Assembly: GCA_017387685.1 (NCBI GenBank)
Contig: JAFOEU010000102.1
Coordinates: 1-46,975, forward strand
DNA: 46,975 bases
Source: Clostridia bacterium
Lineage (GTDB): Bacteria; Bacillota; Clostridia; Oscillospirales; CAG-272
Direction of reading: 5' to 3'
The notes below the pieces were generated by a model. The model searched no databases. It had not been told where the DNA came from and saw only the letters and a list, made by a program, of their open reading frames with translations. Shown here in pieces: positions 1-7,353 of the stretch. Each line of letters begins with the position of its first letter. The stretch's first letter is position 1. A program made the position numbers and the translations under genes.

Positions 1-247
1 ACTCAGCAGTATTTTTTTCATTTTGAAAATCCGTTTTCAAATCAGCCATACACTTAGAAAATTTTGAGCTATACTTTTTGTACACTCTAATTATATTTCT
101 ACTTACAGCTTTGCAAATTTTCGAATAAGACTTTTGGGTTTCAATTTTATACACGTAATAAAAGTCTATCTTGCCTTTATTTATGCGGCTTACACAATCA
201 GGCTTTTGGATATCTTCCCTCGTTTTATTCTCTCTATTCTTTGCCAT
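1..247 (-). CDS. Unrecognised basic protein, 3' end cut by window edge
   Basis: Reading the minus strand from the ATG at 247 gives 82 codons without a stop, running off the window. A GGAGAG ribosome binding site lies about 11 nt upstream and a good promoter further upstream. The visible product is rich in Lys, Arg, Tyr and Ser, has no signal peptide or membrane segment, and contains a stretch (about residues 38-60, SYSKICKAVSRNIIRVYKKY) that could be a helix-turn-helix. I do not recognise the family; function unknown. It is a real gene by start signal and promoter, but only its N-terminal part can be seen. Confidence 0.55.
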   Translation of the reverse strand, partial: MAKNRENKTREDIQKPDCVSRINKGKIDFYYVYKIETQKSYSKICKAVSRNIIRVYKKYSSKFSKCMADLKTDFQNEKNTAE

Positions 248-322
248 GATCAACATCTCTCCTGCAGTATAAATAGTTGAGCTAATGCGGAGCAATTTAC
301 TTCCACAACATTAATTGCTTAC

Positions 323-351
323 ATTATATCACAAATCTCACATCTTGTAAA
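323..351 (-). promoter_or_regulatory. Promoter of the edge-truncated gene
   Basis: On the minus strand TTTACA (346-351) and TATAAT (323-328) are 17 nt apart, a near-consensus sigma-A promoter pointing at the gene starting at 247. Confidence 0.6.
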
Positions 352-385
352 GTACTGTCGTATATCGTATTATAAAGAAACAAAA

Positions 386-420
386 CCTCCGAGAGCAACC
401 ATAATGGTTGCTCTCGGAGG
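386..420 (-). terminator. Intrinsic terminator of the transporter operon
   Basis: A perfect 17-bp inverted repeat (386-402 and 404-420) closes on a single base, and on the minus strand is followed by TTTTGTTTCTTT. It lies 120 bp after the last gene of the minus-strand operon 5462-541. Confidence 0.8.
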
Positions 421-540
421 AATAATATTAAGTTTAATTTCTGAGGATTATTTTATATAATAATGAAAAACACCTGCAACATCATTAATACCTGCACACT
501 AAAACAACCATTATCAATAGCTAAGCTTTTCGTATAGTAT

Positions 541-1497
541 TCAGAATTTCTTGTTCATTTTAGCATTGATCCACATACAGATTGGGGCAATTATCAATAC
601 ATACACGGTCAATGCAAGTTTGTTTATATAGAATAATCTTTGCGCTGATCTCATTTCTCCATTGATCAACGAAGCCAATATCTCATAAAACGCCTCGAAA
701 TGAAATTCATAATCAAAAACATTGCCTTTCTGCGGCACCGCATCGCTCGGTAGATTCCCGGCAGCGCAGACTATCAGCAATAGAATAACAAACAGCAAAA
801 TCAAGAATATCCATTTGAGGTTGCTTTTGCGGAATCGGATGAGGTTTATAAATGTAACCGTTCCGGATAACACAAGTAAGATAACATACTGCGTCACGCG
901 CATCTGCTTTTTGTAATATACGATATCCGACGATTTTGCTTTCATCAATCGAAGCGAGAGCTCCTCCGGGACTTCACCGGCGCAAACAACCGCGGCAACT
1001 TTCAATTCACCGTAATCGGCAACCGAGGTGTATGGAATAAAGAAGGTATCGGTGAAATCAATTCCCGCAATATCCTCAAAAACATTCGTTTCGTCATCAA
1101 AAACCGCGCTGATCTTGTATTGAACCTTGTTGATCTCAACCGTGCACCCGAGAACATCGACGCTCAAAAACTCTTCAAGCGCGTAAGATTTGCTGACCGC
1201 AATAACGCAGTCACCTCTGCTGACAATTCCGCTGTCAAAATCTCTGCCAATTATGAGGTCAAATCCGACTGCATCGAGGAATCCTGCGCTTACAGCATAG
1301 ACACCGGTTTTATATTTCGCCGCAAAGGTACATGAATCCGAATATTTCTCAATCCCCGAAAGGGTGAATCCCGACGGACTGTGCCAGACCTTTATATCGG
1401 GATTCTGTAAAAAAGAAAGAGGTGGCAAAAATATCGGCAGTAATAAGACGATCAAGAGCAGAACAAGCGCGGATTTTTTAAGTATTATACGAAGCAT
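541..1497 (-). CDS. MacB-like periplasmic-core membrane protein
   Basis: A 318-residue protein. The start at 1497 is chosen because a GAGG site sits 5-6 nt upstream and the previous gene stops 8 nt before; an in-frame start at 1560 would overlap that gene. There is one N-terminal membrane segment (about residues 8-28), then about 170 extracytoplasmic residues with MacB periplasmic-core features (VSAGFLDAVGFDLIIGRDF, then a VLGCTVEINKVQYKISAVFDD stretch split over that fold), then about four membrane segments at the C-terminus. MacB/FtsX permeases work with a MacA-type adaptor, and a membrane-fusion gene lies directly upstream. Unlike true MacB there is no ATPase in this operon. Function in export or envelope sensing is inferred. 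Confidence 0.6.
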   Translation of the reverse strand: MLRIILKKSALVLLLIVLLLPIFLPPLSFLQNPDIKVWHSPSGFTLSGIEKYSDSCTFAAKYKTGVYAVSAGFLDAVGFDLIIGRDFDSGIVSRGDCVIAVSKSYALEEFLSVDVLGCTVEINKVQYKISAVFDDETNVFEDIAGIDFTDTFFIPYTSVADYGELKVAAVVCAGEVPEELSLRLMKAKSSDIVYYKKQMRVTQYVILLVLSGTVTFINLIRFRKSNLKWIFLILLFVILLLIVCAAGNLPSDAVPQKGNVFDYEFHFEAFYEILASLINGEMRSAQRLFYINKLALTVYVLIIAPICMWINAKMNKKF

Positions 1498-1504
1498 AGC
1501 CACC

Positions 1505-2377
1505 TCATTCCTCGATTGCCTCGGCGTGCGAGCCGAGAGATGCCGTCGTCGAGGTGACAACGAACTTATCCTTGCTGAAATTTCGTTTTATCGCGGCATA
1601 AATATCGTTTTCCTCGATCACGGTGACCTCGTAGCGGTAAATATCGTATCTGCCATCCTCAAGCGCTTCGGCGAGGTAAACATAATATAAATCATCCTTA
1701 TCCGTGGCAAAAAGCGCGGATTTGGGGATAACACAGTCGTGTGCATCTCCCTGTCTTGTCAGTTCAAGATCGAGACTATCGCCGAATTCTATCTTGCCCT
1801 TCGTGTTATCAAAGGCGAGAGTAAAGATATAATCTGTGTAATTGGCCGCAAGCGCTTTCGACTTTATTGTTCCCTTGATCGAGGTCGCCTTGCCGTCGCG
1901 AACGGCTTTGCCCTTGACGTCATCGCCAACTTCAAAGGTCTCTCCTTTTGCCTTTGGCACTGTTACGGTCACGTAGACCATATTGACCGCTTTTAGATAA
2001 GTGCAAACCTTCTCACCTGTCTTGACCGAATCGCCGAGGTCAAAATACAGATCAACCAGATACCCATCCGCAGGCGCAACAATATCGACTTCGTCTATGG
2101 TGATAATAACGTCTCCCTTCTTCATCTCGGTCATCTCGTTTTGATCGCATTTTGTTACAACTCCGTCGCTCTCACAGAGAATAACTGTATCGGGAGTTGC
2201 CTCCGCGCGCGCAGAAACCGAATAAGAATATTCAAGCGCACCTTCCTTGATCGTGGCAAGCGTCACACGCGGTGTTCTCAGATCTTCTATCGTCACCGAT
2301 GCGTAAAAGCAAACGATCATCAAAAGCAGAAAAGCAACGAGTAGAAAGAAAAATTTATTGTTCAGTAATTTAGTCAT
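1505..2377 (-). CDS. HlyD/RND-type membrane fusion (adaptor) protein
   Basis: A 290-residue protein with an N-terminal membrane anchor (about 9-27), followed by a barrel-sandwich (lipoyl-like) hybrid domain split around VIITIDEVDIVAPADGYL and GDSVKTGEKV, then a beta-barrel region. This is the plan of periplasmic adaptor proteins such as YknX/MacA, which link an export permease to the cell surface. The alpha-helical hairpin is almost absent, as in short Gram-positive adaptors. The gene starts 7 nt after the sugar-permease gene and ends 8 nt before the MacB-like gene, so all are one transcript. The partner ATPase is not present nearby. Confidence 0.75.
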   Translation of the reverse strand: MTKLLNNKFFFLLVAFLLLMIVCFYASVTIEDLRTPRVTLATIKEGALEYSYSVSARAEATPDTVILCESDGVVTKCDQNEMTEMKKGDVIITIDEVDIVAPADGYLVDLYFDLGDSVKTGEKVCTYLKAVNMVYVTVTVPKAKGETFEVGDDVKGKAVRDGKATSIKGTIKSKALAANYTDYIFTLAFDNTKGKIEFGDSLDLELTRQGDAHDCVIPKSALFATDKDDLYYVYLAEALEDGRYDIYRYEVTVIEENDIYAAIKRNFSKDKFVVTSTTASLGSHAEAIEE

Positions 2378-2384
2378 TTTAACC

Positions 2385-3188
2385 TCACACGGTATCTATG
2401 AATGATTTAAGCTTTTCCGCAAACAATCCGAAAAGCAGAAAAGGAATAATAAGGCAAAGCACACCCATCGCGTAATTCCGTCCCGTGCCGGAAACCGATG
2501 TAAATATCACCGAAATTGGCATTTTATCTACCGAAGTCAGAAAGATCTTCGGCGCCTCTACCATATTCCAGGAATCAAGAAAGATGAGCAGTGCTGCGGC
2601 AACGATGCTCGGAGCCGCGCCGGGAATCGCCATCTTTGAAAGAAGTCTAAAATCTCCGCAGCCGTCGATCTTCGCCGCATCGAGCACGGAATTATCAACG
2701 TATCGCATCCCCTGCCGCAAAATGCAAACACCGATCGTCGAAAAGATATTCGGCAGAATGATCGAGATCTGCGTGTCCATCAGCTCCCATTCCTTCATCA
2801 AGAGATAGTGCGGAAGCTGAAGTACCTGATAAGGCAGGAGCACAAGAATAAGATAAACTCCAAACAAGATCTCCTTACCGGGGATCTTGTATTTTTCAAG
2901 CGCAAATGCGGCGGGGATGGATATCGCAATCTGCCCGAGCGTGATCGAAAACGCCATCAAAGCCGAATTGAGCAGACCGCGCAAGAACTTGCTGTTCTCA
3001 AAAAGGCTTTCGTAATACTGCCCGAGCGAAAAATGCGAAATTCTCGAAAGAAGCCCTCTCGGCAGATAGTTCGGTTTAAGCACGGAATTGAACAAAAGTG
3101 AAACCATCGGGTAAAAACATATAAGTCCAACCAAAACCATCAGGCAGAACAAACCCACCCGCGGGAGAATTCTTTTCACTTTTATCAT
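2385..3188 (-). CDS. Carbohydrate ABC transporter permease (MalG type)
   Basis: A 267-residue inner-membrane protein with six predicted membrane segments and the EAA loop (AAKIDGCGDFRLLSKMAIPG) that docks onto the ABC ATPase. N-terminal FYPMVSLLFNS and the length fit the MalG/CUT1 subgroup, which moves mono- or oligosaccharides into the cell. It overlaps the end of the MalF-type gene by 4 nt. No ATPase is coded in the operon, as is usual for Gram-positive CUT1 systems that share an MsmK/MalK-type ATPase coded elsewhere. Substrate unknown. Confidence 0.88.
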   Translation of the reverse strand: MIKVKRILPRVGLFCLMVLVGLICFYPMVSLLFNSVLKPNYLPRGLLSRISHFSLGQYYESLFENSKFLRGLLNSALMAFSITLGQIAISIPAAFALEKYKIPGKEILFGVYLILVLLPYQVLQLPHYLLMKEWELMDTQISIILPNIFSTIGVCILRQGMRYVDNSVLDAAKIDGCGDFRLLSKMAIPGAAPSIVAAALLIFLDSWNMVEAPKIFLTSVDKMPISVIFTSVSGTGRNYAMGVLCLIIPFLLFGLFAEKLKSFIDTV

Positions 3189-4054
3189 GACTCCACCTCC
3201 ACGCGGCTTTGAATGAAGAAGAGTATACCGACGATAACGAGCGTGACGATCAAAATCAAAACACTCGCGGCTGCAAGGCGGTGATAATTGAGCGAGTGGA
3301 GATTGTTGTTGATGAAATGCTGGATCATATAGATCGTTTCATTTGGGTAATCTCCGCCGATCCAATATGCCTCGCGGTAAAGCTTGTAGGAATTGATGAT
3401 CGTGACAATAAAAGTCAAGAAAAACGTCGGCATCATAAGCGGAAGTGTGATCTTAAAAAAGCTCCGCACCGAGCCCGCACCGTCAAGTGCCGCGACTTCG
3501 TAATACTCCTTCTTTATCCTCACGCGCCCCGCAAGGTAAAGCAGGAAGTTGTATCCGGAATAGCGGAACACGAAAACGATAACGAGATAAACGAAAGAAA
3601 AACCATCGCCGTGCGTGTCGATTGGGGTCATACCAAGCCATTCGAGCGCGGAATTGAGAAACCCATTACTTACAAAAAACGAGTCAAGCACAAGCATCAC
3701 CGAAACAAGCGGCATAACGATCGGCATAGTCATCGCGACGGTGCAAAAGGAAGAGATCTTCTTGTTTCTGACTGCCGCCAGAGCAAGCAAAAGCGGAATT
3801 ATCAAAAGCGCGGGAATGGCAATGGCGTAGAATCGCAGAGTATTGCCGACCGCAAGTGCGAAAGCCTTGTTTGAAAAGAGATCGGTGAAATTTTTGAAGC
3901 CGACATAAACCTTTTCATTCACGCCCTCGGTGAAGCATTCGGAAAAATTATTTATGAGAGGGATGATGTAAAGGATCATTACGCCGACAATACTCGGCGC
4001 GAGCATAATAAGCGGCGGAATGATCCTTTTCATCCGTATAAAAATACGTTTCAT
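3185..4054 (-). CDS. Carbohydrate ABC transporter permease (MalF type)
   Basis: A 289-residue integral membrane protein with six membrane segments and an EAA loop reading EVAALDGAGSVRSFFKITLP, the hallmark of binding-protein-dependent sugar permeases. It forms a heterodimer with the MalG-type protein whose gene overlaps its stop. The gene begins 1 nt after the solute-binding protein gene. The whole order (binding protein, MalF, MalG) is the classic CUT1 layout. Substrate cannot be told from the sequence. Confidence 0.88.
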   Translation of the reverse strand: MKRIFIRMKRIIPPLIMLAPSIVGVMILYIIPLINNFSECFTEGVNEKVYVGFKNFTDLFSNKAFALAVGNTLRFYAIAIPALLIIPLLLALAAVRNKKISSFCTVAMTMPIVMPLVSVMLVLDSFFVSNGFLNSALEWLGMTPIDTHGDGFSFVYLVIVFVFRYSGYNFLLYLAGRVRIKKEYYEVAALDGAGSVRSFFKITLPLMMPTFFLTFIVTIINSYKLYREAYWIGGDYPNETIYMIQHFINNNLHSLNYHRLAAASVLILIVTLVIVGILFFIQSRVEVES

Positions 4055-4055
4055 A

Positions 4056-5462
4056 TTATTCGGTTAGGAAAAGTTCGAGTTGTTTTTTGTACTTTTTTAT
4101 AGCTTCGTCAAGGCTCATGCCGTTTGCATCAACCTCCCACGATATATTTGCCACCTGTCTCAGAGGGTCTGTGCTTACAAATTTGGGGAAATACAACCTG
4201 TTAATAATTGAATAATAGGAACCAAGAATTTCTTCGTCCAGATCTTCATAATCAAAGCTGTAGGATCTCTTTTTGTAATCTGCAGAAACTTCAAGTTCCT
4301 CGCCGTAGAAGACGTCTTTTATCGCTTCTCTGTGTTTGTTATTTATAAAGAGGGGTCTGTGCCATTCATCATCGGCGCAATATTCAAGGCTTGATGCATA
4401 TCTCAAAAACTGCATACACGCCTCCGGGTATTGGGTGTTCGAATTGATCGCAAGAGCATATTCGACTCTTGCTGCAACACCTTGACCGTCCATTGTCGGC
4501 ACGTAGGTTATTACAGGTGTGTTTCCGTTTTCAATTATTGCTGTGATGATAGTGTCAATGATCGGCAGATTACAATTTTGATAGTTATAGCGGTCGGTGC
4601 TGTAGAACAGTACTTCTTCGGCAAGAAGTGCACCGCACAAATCATTTGTATATCCTTTGTGGCTGATTTTCAAATCGTTGTAGCCACCGTTATATATATT
4701 GGGGAATAATTGAACATAACACTCCATAAAATCTCTGAATTCCTGACTTTCAAAATCTGCCGTTCCTTCTTTTTCGTCGATAACTTCAAGACCGACAGAG
4801 CGATAAAAACGATATGCGTATTCTGGGCGGTCAAAAACAGGCATAGAGGAAGCAATGCAAGACTCGGCGAATTCCTTAAAGGTTACACCGTCGCCGTACT
4901 TGATACCTTCCGCATCAAGAACCTCTTTCATTCCGATCAGGATGGGGAAAGAATAGAATATCGGGAATATAACGCGCTTTCCGTCAACGATGCCGTAGTC
5001 CATTGCATCTTGGTTGTAATTATCCCAACGGAGATAGTCATAAACTGCGTTAAGCTCGTCAATATCCGCAAACACACCGCTTTTGATATAATCGTATGTA
5101 TTGAAGAAGATCTCATCATTAATAATAAAAATGTCGGGACCGTTTTGTGCCAGAACATCTGCTGCAAGCTTTTCTTCGCAACCGTTGCGTCCGTCTTCAA
5201 GTACCGTAAGATTTACCTTTACACCGTATACGGTTGATTTAAAGCCCTTTACAAGATACTCAACCAAATCTATGGTTGCAGTATTACACATAATATTAAT
5301 TGTCTGATTCAGCGGCACTTCCGGCTTTTCGGGTTTTGCGGTTGTTTCGTCAATACTTAAAGTGGTTTCGGCACTTGTCTCCTCGGACTGTGCATCGTTG
5401 CAAGATGCGAGAGAGCAGAGAATCATAATAATTGCCAAAATCGCGGATAAAAATCTTTTCAT
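4056..5462 (-). CDS. Extracellular solute-binding lipoprotein (family 1 type)
   Basis: A 468-residue lipoprotein. The start at 5462 is supported by a GGAGG site 8 nt upstream; a longer in-frame start at 5591 would run through the operators. The signal peptide ends in the lipobox LASC, so the mature protein is lipid-anchored outside the membrane. A Ser/Thr/Glu-rich linker follows, then a fold typical of large CUT1 sugar-binding proteins (FIINDEIFF, GVTFKEFAESC, VEYALAINSNTQYPEACMQF). It should deliver a sugar or glycan to the two downstream permeases. First gene of the operon controlled by the LytTR-type boxes upstream. Confidence 0.82.
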   Translation of the reverse strand: MKRFLSAILAIIMILCSLASCNDAQSEETSAETTLSIDETTAKPEKPEVPLNQTINIMCNTATIDLVEYLVKGFKSTVYGVKVNLTVLEDGRNGCEEKLAADVLAQNGPDIFIINDEIFFNTYDYIKSGVFADIDELNAVYDYLRWDNYNQDAMDYGIVDGKRVIFPIFYSFPILIGMKEVLDAEGIKYGDGVTFKEFAESCIASSMPVFDRPEYAYRFYRSVGLEVIDEKEGTADFESQEFRDFMECYVQLFPNIYNGGYNDLKISHKGYTNDLCGALLAEEVLFYSTDRYNYQNCNLPIIDTIITAIIENGNTPVITYVPTMDGQGVAARVEYALAINSNTQYPEACMQFLRYASSLEYCADDEWHRPLFINNKHREAIKDVFYGEELEVSADYKKRSYSFDYEDLDEEILGSYYSIINRLYFPKFVSTDPLRQVANISWEVDANGMSLDEAIKKYKKQLELFLTE

Positions 5463-5511
5463 AATAAACCTCCGTTGTATATCCTTTGCGATCTTATCCG
5501 ACCGCATCATC

Positions 5512-5639
5512 ATTATATCACAATTTTCGCGCCAAAATATAAAATGGGATAATTCGCGGCGGTTTTGGGATAAAACGGTCGAAGGTATCAATTTATCCCT
5601 GAAATGCTTGATTTATCCCAAATCACCCCAATTATCCCA
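5512..5639 (-). promoter_or_regulatory. LytTR-type operator array and promoter of the transporter operon
   Basis: The minus-strand -10 TATAAT lies at 5512-5517 without a recognisable -35. Exactly 27 nt upstream is the first of two TGGGATAA boxes (5545-5552 and 5566-5573, plus-strand reading, 21 bp apart). Three inverted copies follow (5593-5599, 5613-5620, 5632-5639). Paired short repeats at about 21-bp period beside a weak -35 are the normal site of LytTR-family activators such as AgrA and VirR. The same design recurs twice at 6405-6547 beside a LytTR regulator gene, so that regulator is the inferred ligand. Confidence 0.72.
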
Positions 5640-5650
5640 ACCGTAACAGA

Positions 5651-5677
5651 AAAGCACACCCGCTAAAGGTGTGCTTT
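5651..5677 (-). terminator. Hairpin after the orphan membrane protein gene
   Basis: A 10-bp stem (5651-5660 with 5668-5677) lies just after the stop at 5684 and is followed on the minus strand by TCTGTT. A modest U tract makes it a likely but imperfect intrinsic terminator. Confidence 0.55.
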
Positions 5678-5683
5678 GTGTCT

Positions 5684-6370
5684 TTAGTTGTAAGTTCGCT
5701 CCAACATCGAGCAAAAGCTTCCGATATCGTGAAAGCTCAAATTCTGCCAAGTCTCACCGCCAATCACCTGTGTCCAGGTTGTTTTGTCAAGGAAAAATGC
5801 CTTGAGAGGGACGGGATTGAAAATTACAATTTCGTGTACGTTTCCGCTTTGGAGGACTTCGACTCCCTTTGTGTAGATAGTATTACTGGGGAACTCGACC
5901 ATTTCTGAGTGTGTCAATTTGAGCATATCTGCGGGGATATTTTTTGGTCTGAATATTCTCGCTAAATTGATGTAGTGTGCCGCGGTGGTGTTAAGAAGAA
6001 TGTAACCGACATTCTTTTCGCTAACGTAAGCATCGGGAGCAAAAAAACGAAGGGTGCGGTTCTTTCCAAATGTCGTAAGGAATCTTACGTTATATTGAGT
6101 AAGCCCCTTGGTCAAAACAAAACAAGTCTCCATATTGTGTGAATCGAAGTTAAGATAACTGCCGGTCTTTTGGCATTTGAATCCCGCCCTCGCTGCACTC
6201 TTTTTCAGGTTCCTAACGGCTTTCGTTCGTTTATTAACCACTCTCAAATATCTGTAAATAAAATAGATCATCACGCATCCCAGAACTATCAGTGCAAGTT
6301 CTCCGAGAAAAACGATCCAATTGTATATCGACTCCCACATTTCATAGTTTTCTACTCGTGATAACATCAT
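5684..6370 (-). CDS. Single-pass membrane protein of unknown function in the LytTR regulon
   Basis: About 228 residues. Two adjacent ATG codons (6370 and 6367) follow an AAGGAGA site; either could be used. One strong membrane segment (about residues 14-38) is followed by a basic stretch (VVNKRTKAVRNLKKSAARAG) and a mostly beta-rich cytoplasmic-type domain of about 180 residues. I do not recognise the family. It sits alone between two operator regions, and its own promoter has the same box geometry as that of the transporter operon. It may therefore serve the same response, for example as an envelope or sensing component, but this is only context. Confidence 0.7.
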   Translation of the reverse strand: MMLSRVENYEMWESIYNWIVFLGELALIVLGCVMIYFIYRYLRVVNKRTKAVRNLKKSAARAGFKCQKTGSYLNFDSHNMETCFVLTKGLTQYNVRFLTTFGKNRTLRFFAPDAYVSEKNVGYILLNTTAAHYINLARIFRPKNIPADMLKLTHSEMVEFPSNTIYTKGVEVLQSGNVHEIVIFNPVPLKAFFLDKTTWTQVIGGETWQNLSFHDIGSFCSMLERTYN

Positions 6371-6404
6371 TATCTCCTTTCCGGTCTTACCCGACCGCAT
6401 CTAT

Positions 6405-6466
6405 ATTATATCACATATTCCGCCCAAAAGCAAAAAGTGGGATAATTAGTGCATTTTCTGGGATAA
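6405..6466 (-). promoter_or_regulatory. LytTR-type operator and promoter of the orphan membrane protein
   Basis: Minus-strand TATAAT at 6405-6410, then 27 nt, then TGGGATAA boxes at 6438-6445 and 6459-6466 (21 bp apart). The flank CGGTC-TACCCGACCGCAT-like sequence downstream of the -10 is shared with the promoter at 5512, showing that the two regions are duplicated copies. Confidence 0.72.
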
Positions 6467-6485
6467 TTTGATCAAAATTCTCAAA

Positions 6486-6547
6486 TTATCCCTAAAATCA
6501 AGCGATTTATCCCAAAATCTGCGCTCGAAGCGAATTTAGTGTATAAT
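6486..6547 (+). promoter_or_regulatory. LytTR-type operator and activator-dependent promoter of the two-component operon
   Basis: Two inverted boxes (6486-6492 and 6507-6514, 21 bp apart) face the plus strand and are followed after exactly 27 nt by TATAAT (6542-6547), with no -35. This is the mirror image of the minus-strand promoter next to it and implies positive autoregulation of the regulator/kinase operon. Confidence 0.68.
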
Positions 6548-6564
6548 TATAATAGCATAAAACA

Positions 6565-6593
6565 TTTACATTTCCGCGCCGATATGCTATAAT
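6565..6593 (+). promoter_or_regulatory. Constitutive-type promoter of the two-component operon
   Basis: TTTACA (6565-6570), 17 nt, TATAAT (6588-6593), about 28 nt before the regulator start. It would give basal expression in addition to the box-controlled promoter upstream. Confidence 0.65.
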
Positions 6594-6621
6594 ATATTTA
6601 TCAACACAACGGAGTAAAAAC

Positions 6622-7353
6622 ATGATCAGAATAGTTATCTGCGACGACGATCCTTGCTTTGCTACAACGCTGACCGAAGAGCTGACCGCGCTTGCCGCGA
6701 AATACGAGGGCGATCTCGATCTCAAGATCGGTCCCACCTTCACCTCGCCCGAGCTCGTTCTTTCGTTCATGGAGCAGATGGATTTCGACATTATCTTCCT
6801 TGATATAGATATGCCGAAGATCACGGGCTTTGATCTCGCGGCGAAAATATCCGAAAAGGATCCGAAAGCTCTCATCATATTCGTCTCGGCTTACGATAAT
6901 TACGTTTATCAGTCCTTCGCTTACAGTCCCTTCCGCTTTTTGCGTAAGCTTCATCTTAAAGAAGAGCTGCCATCCGCATTCGATAAGGCGATAGAAAAGT
7001 GCCTTTCGGAAACGCAGGCACTCTCATTTAACTCGACCGAAGGAAACATCACCCTCCGCCCGAGCGACGTTCTATATTTTGAAAACGACAAAAACTATTA
7101 TAATATCTATTGCGAAAACGGCGCGACCTACAAATGCCGCGGCACGATAAAGGCGCTTGAAAGCATCTGCACCGATAAGAGATTTTTCAAGATCCACTCG
7201 GCATATATAATCAACCTCGAGCACGTTTCGGAAACGCATAGCAGCTCCGCGGTTACGATGAAGGATGGCGCCGTCCTCTCGATAGCGGCACCCCGCCGTT
7301 CCGAGTTTAAGGAAACCTATATGAAGTTCGTCCGCAGGAGGTATTCAAGATGA
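6622..7353 (+). CDS. LytTR-family response regulator (AgrA/VirR type)
   Basis: A 243-residue regulator with a receiver domain (residues 1-125; acidic pair D9-D10, phosphoacceptor D61 in FLDIDMP, switch Ser in FVSAYD) and a C-terminal LytTR DNA-binding domain (about 145-240). LytTR proteins bind two short direct repeats one or two helical turns apart. The start has a GGAG site 7 nt upstream. Its stop overlaps the kinase start (ATGA). It is the obvious candidate to bind the TGGGATAA boxes upstream of itself and of the two minus-strand units. The usual conserved Lys of the receiver appears in FRFLRK. Confidence 0.92.
   Translation: MIRIVICDDDPCFATTLTEELTALAAKYEGDLDLKIGPTFTSPELVLSFMEQMDFDIIFLDIDMPKITGFDLAAKISEKDPKALIIFVSAYDNYVYQSFAYSPFRFLRKLHLKEELPSAFDKAIEKCLSETQALSFNSTEGNITLRPSDVLYFENDKNYYNIYCENGATYKCRGTIKALESICTDKRFFKIHSAYIINLEHVSETHSSSAVTMKDGAVLSIAAPRRSEFKETYMKFVRRRYSR

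Noticed and set aside
6438-6514. Plain terminator hairpins made by GGGATAA/TTATCCC copies
   Set aside because: The copies are spaced by about 21 bp with fixed distance to -10 boxes, and they lie upstream of genes, which fits operators better than terminators.
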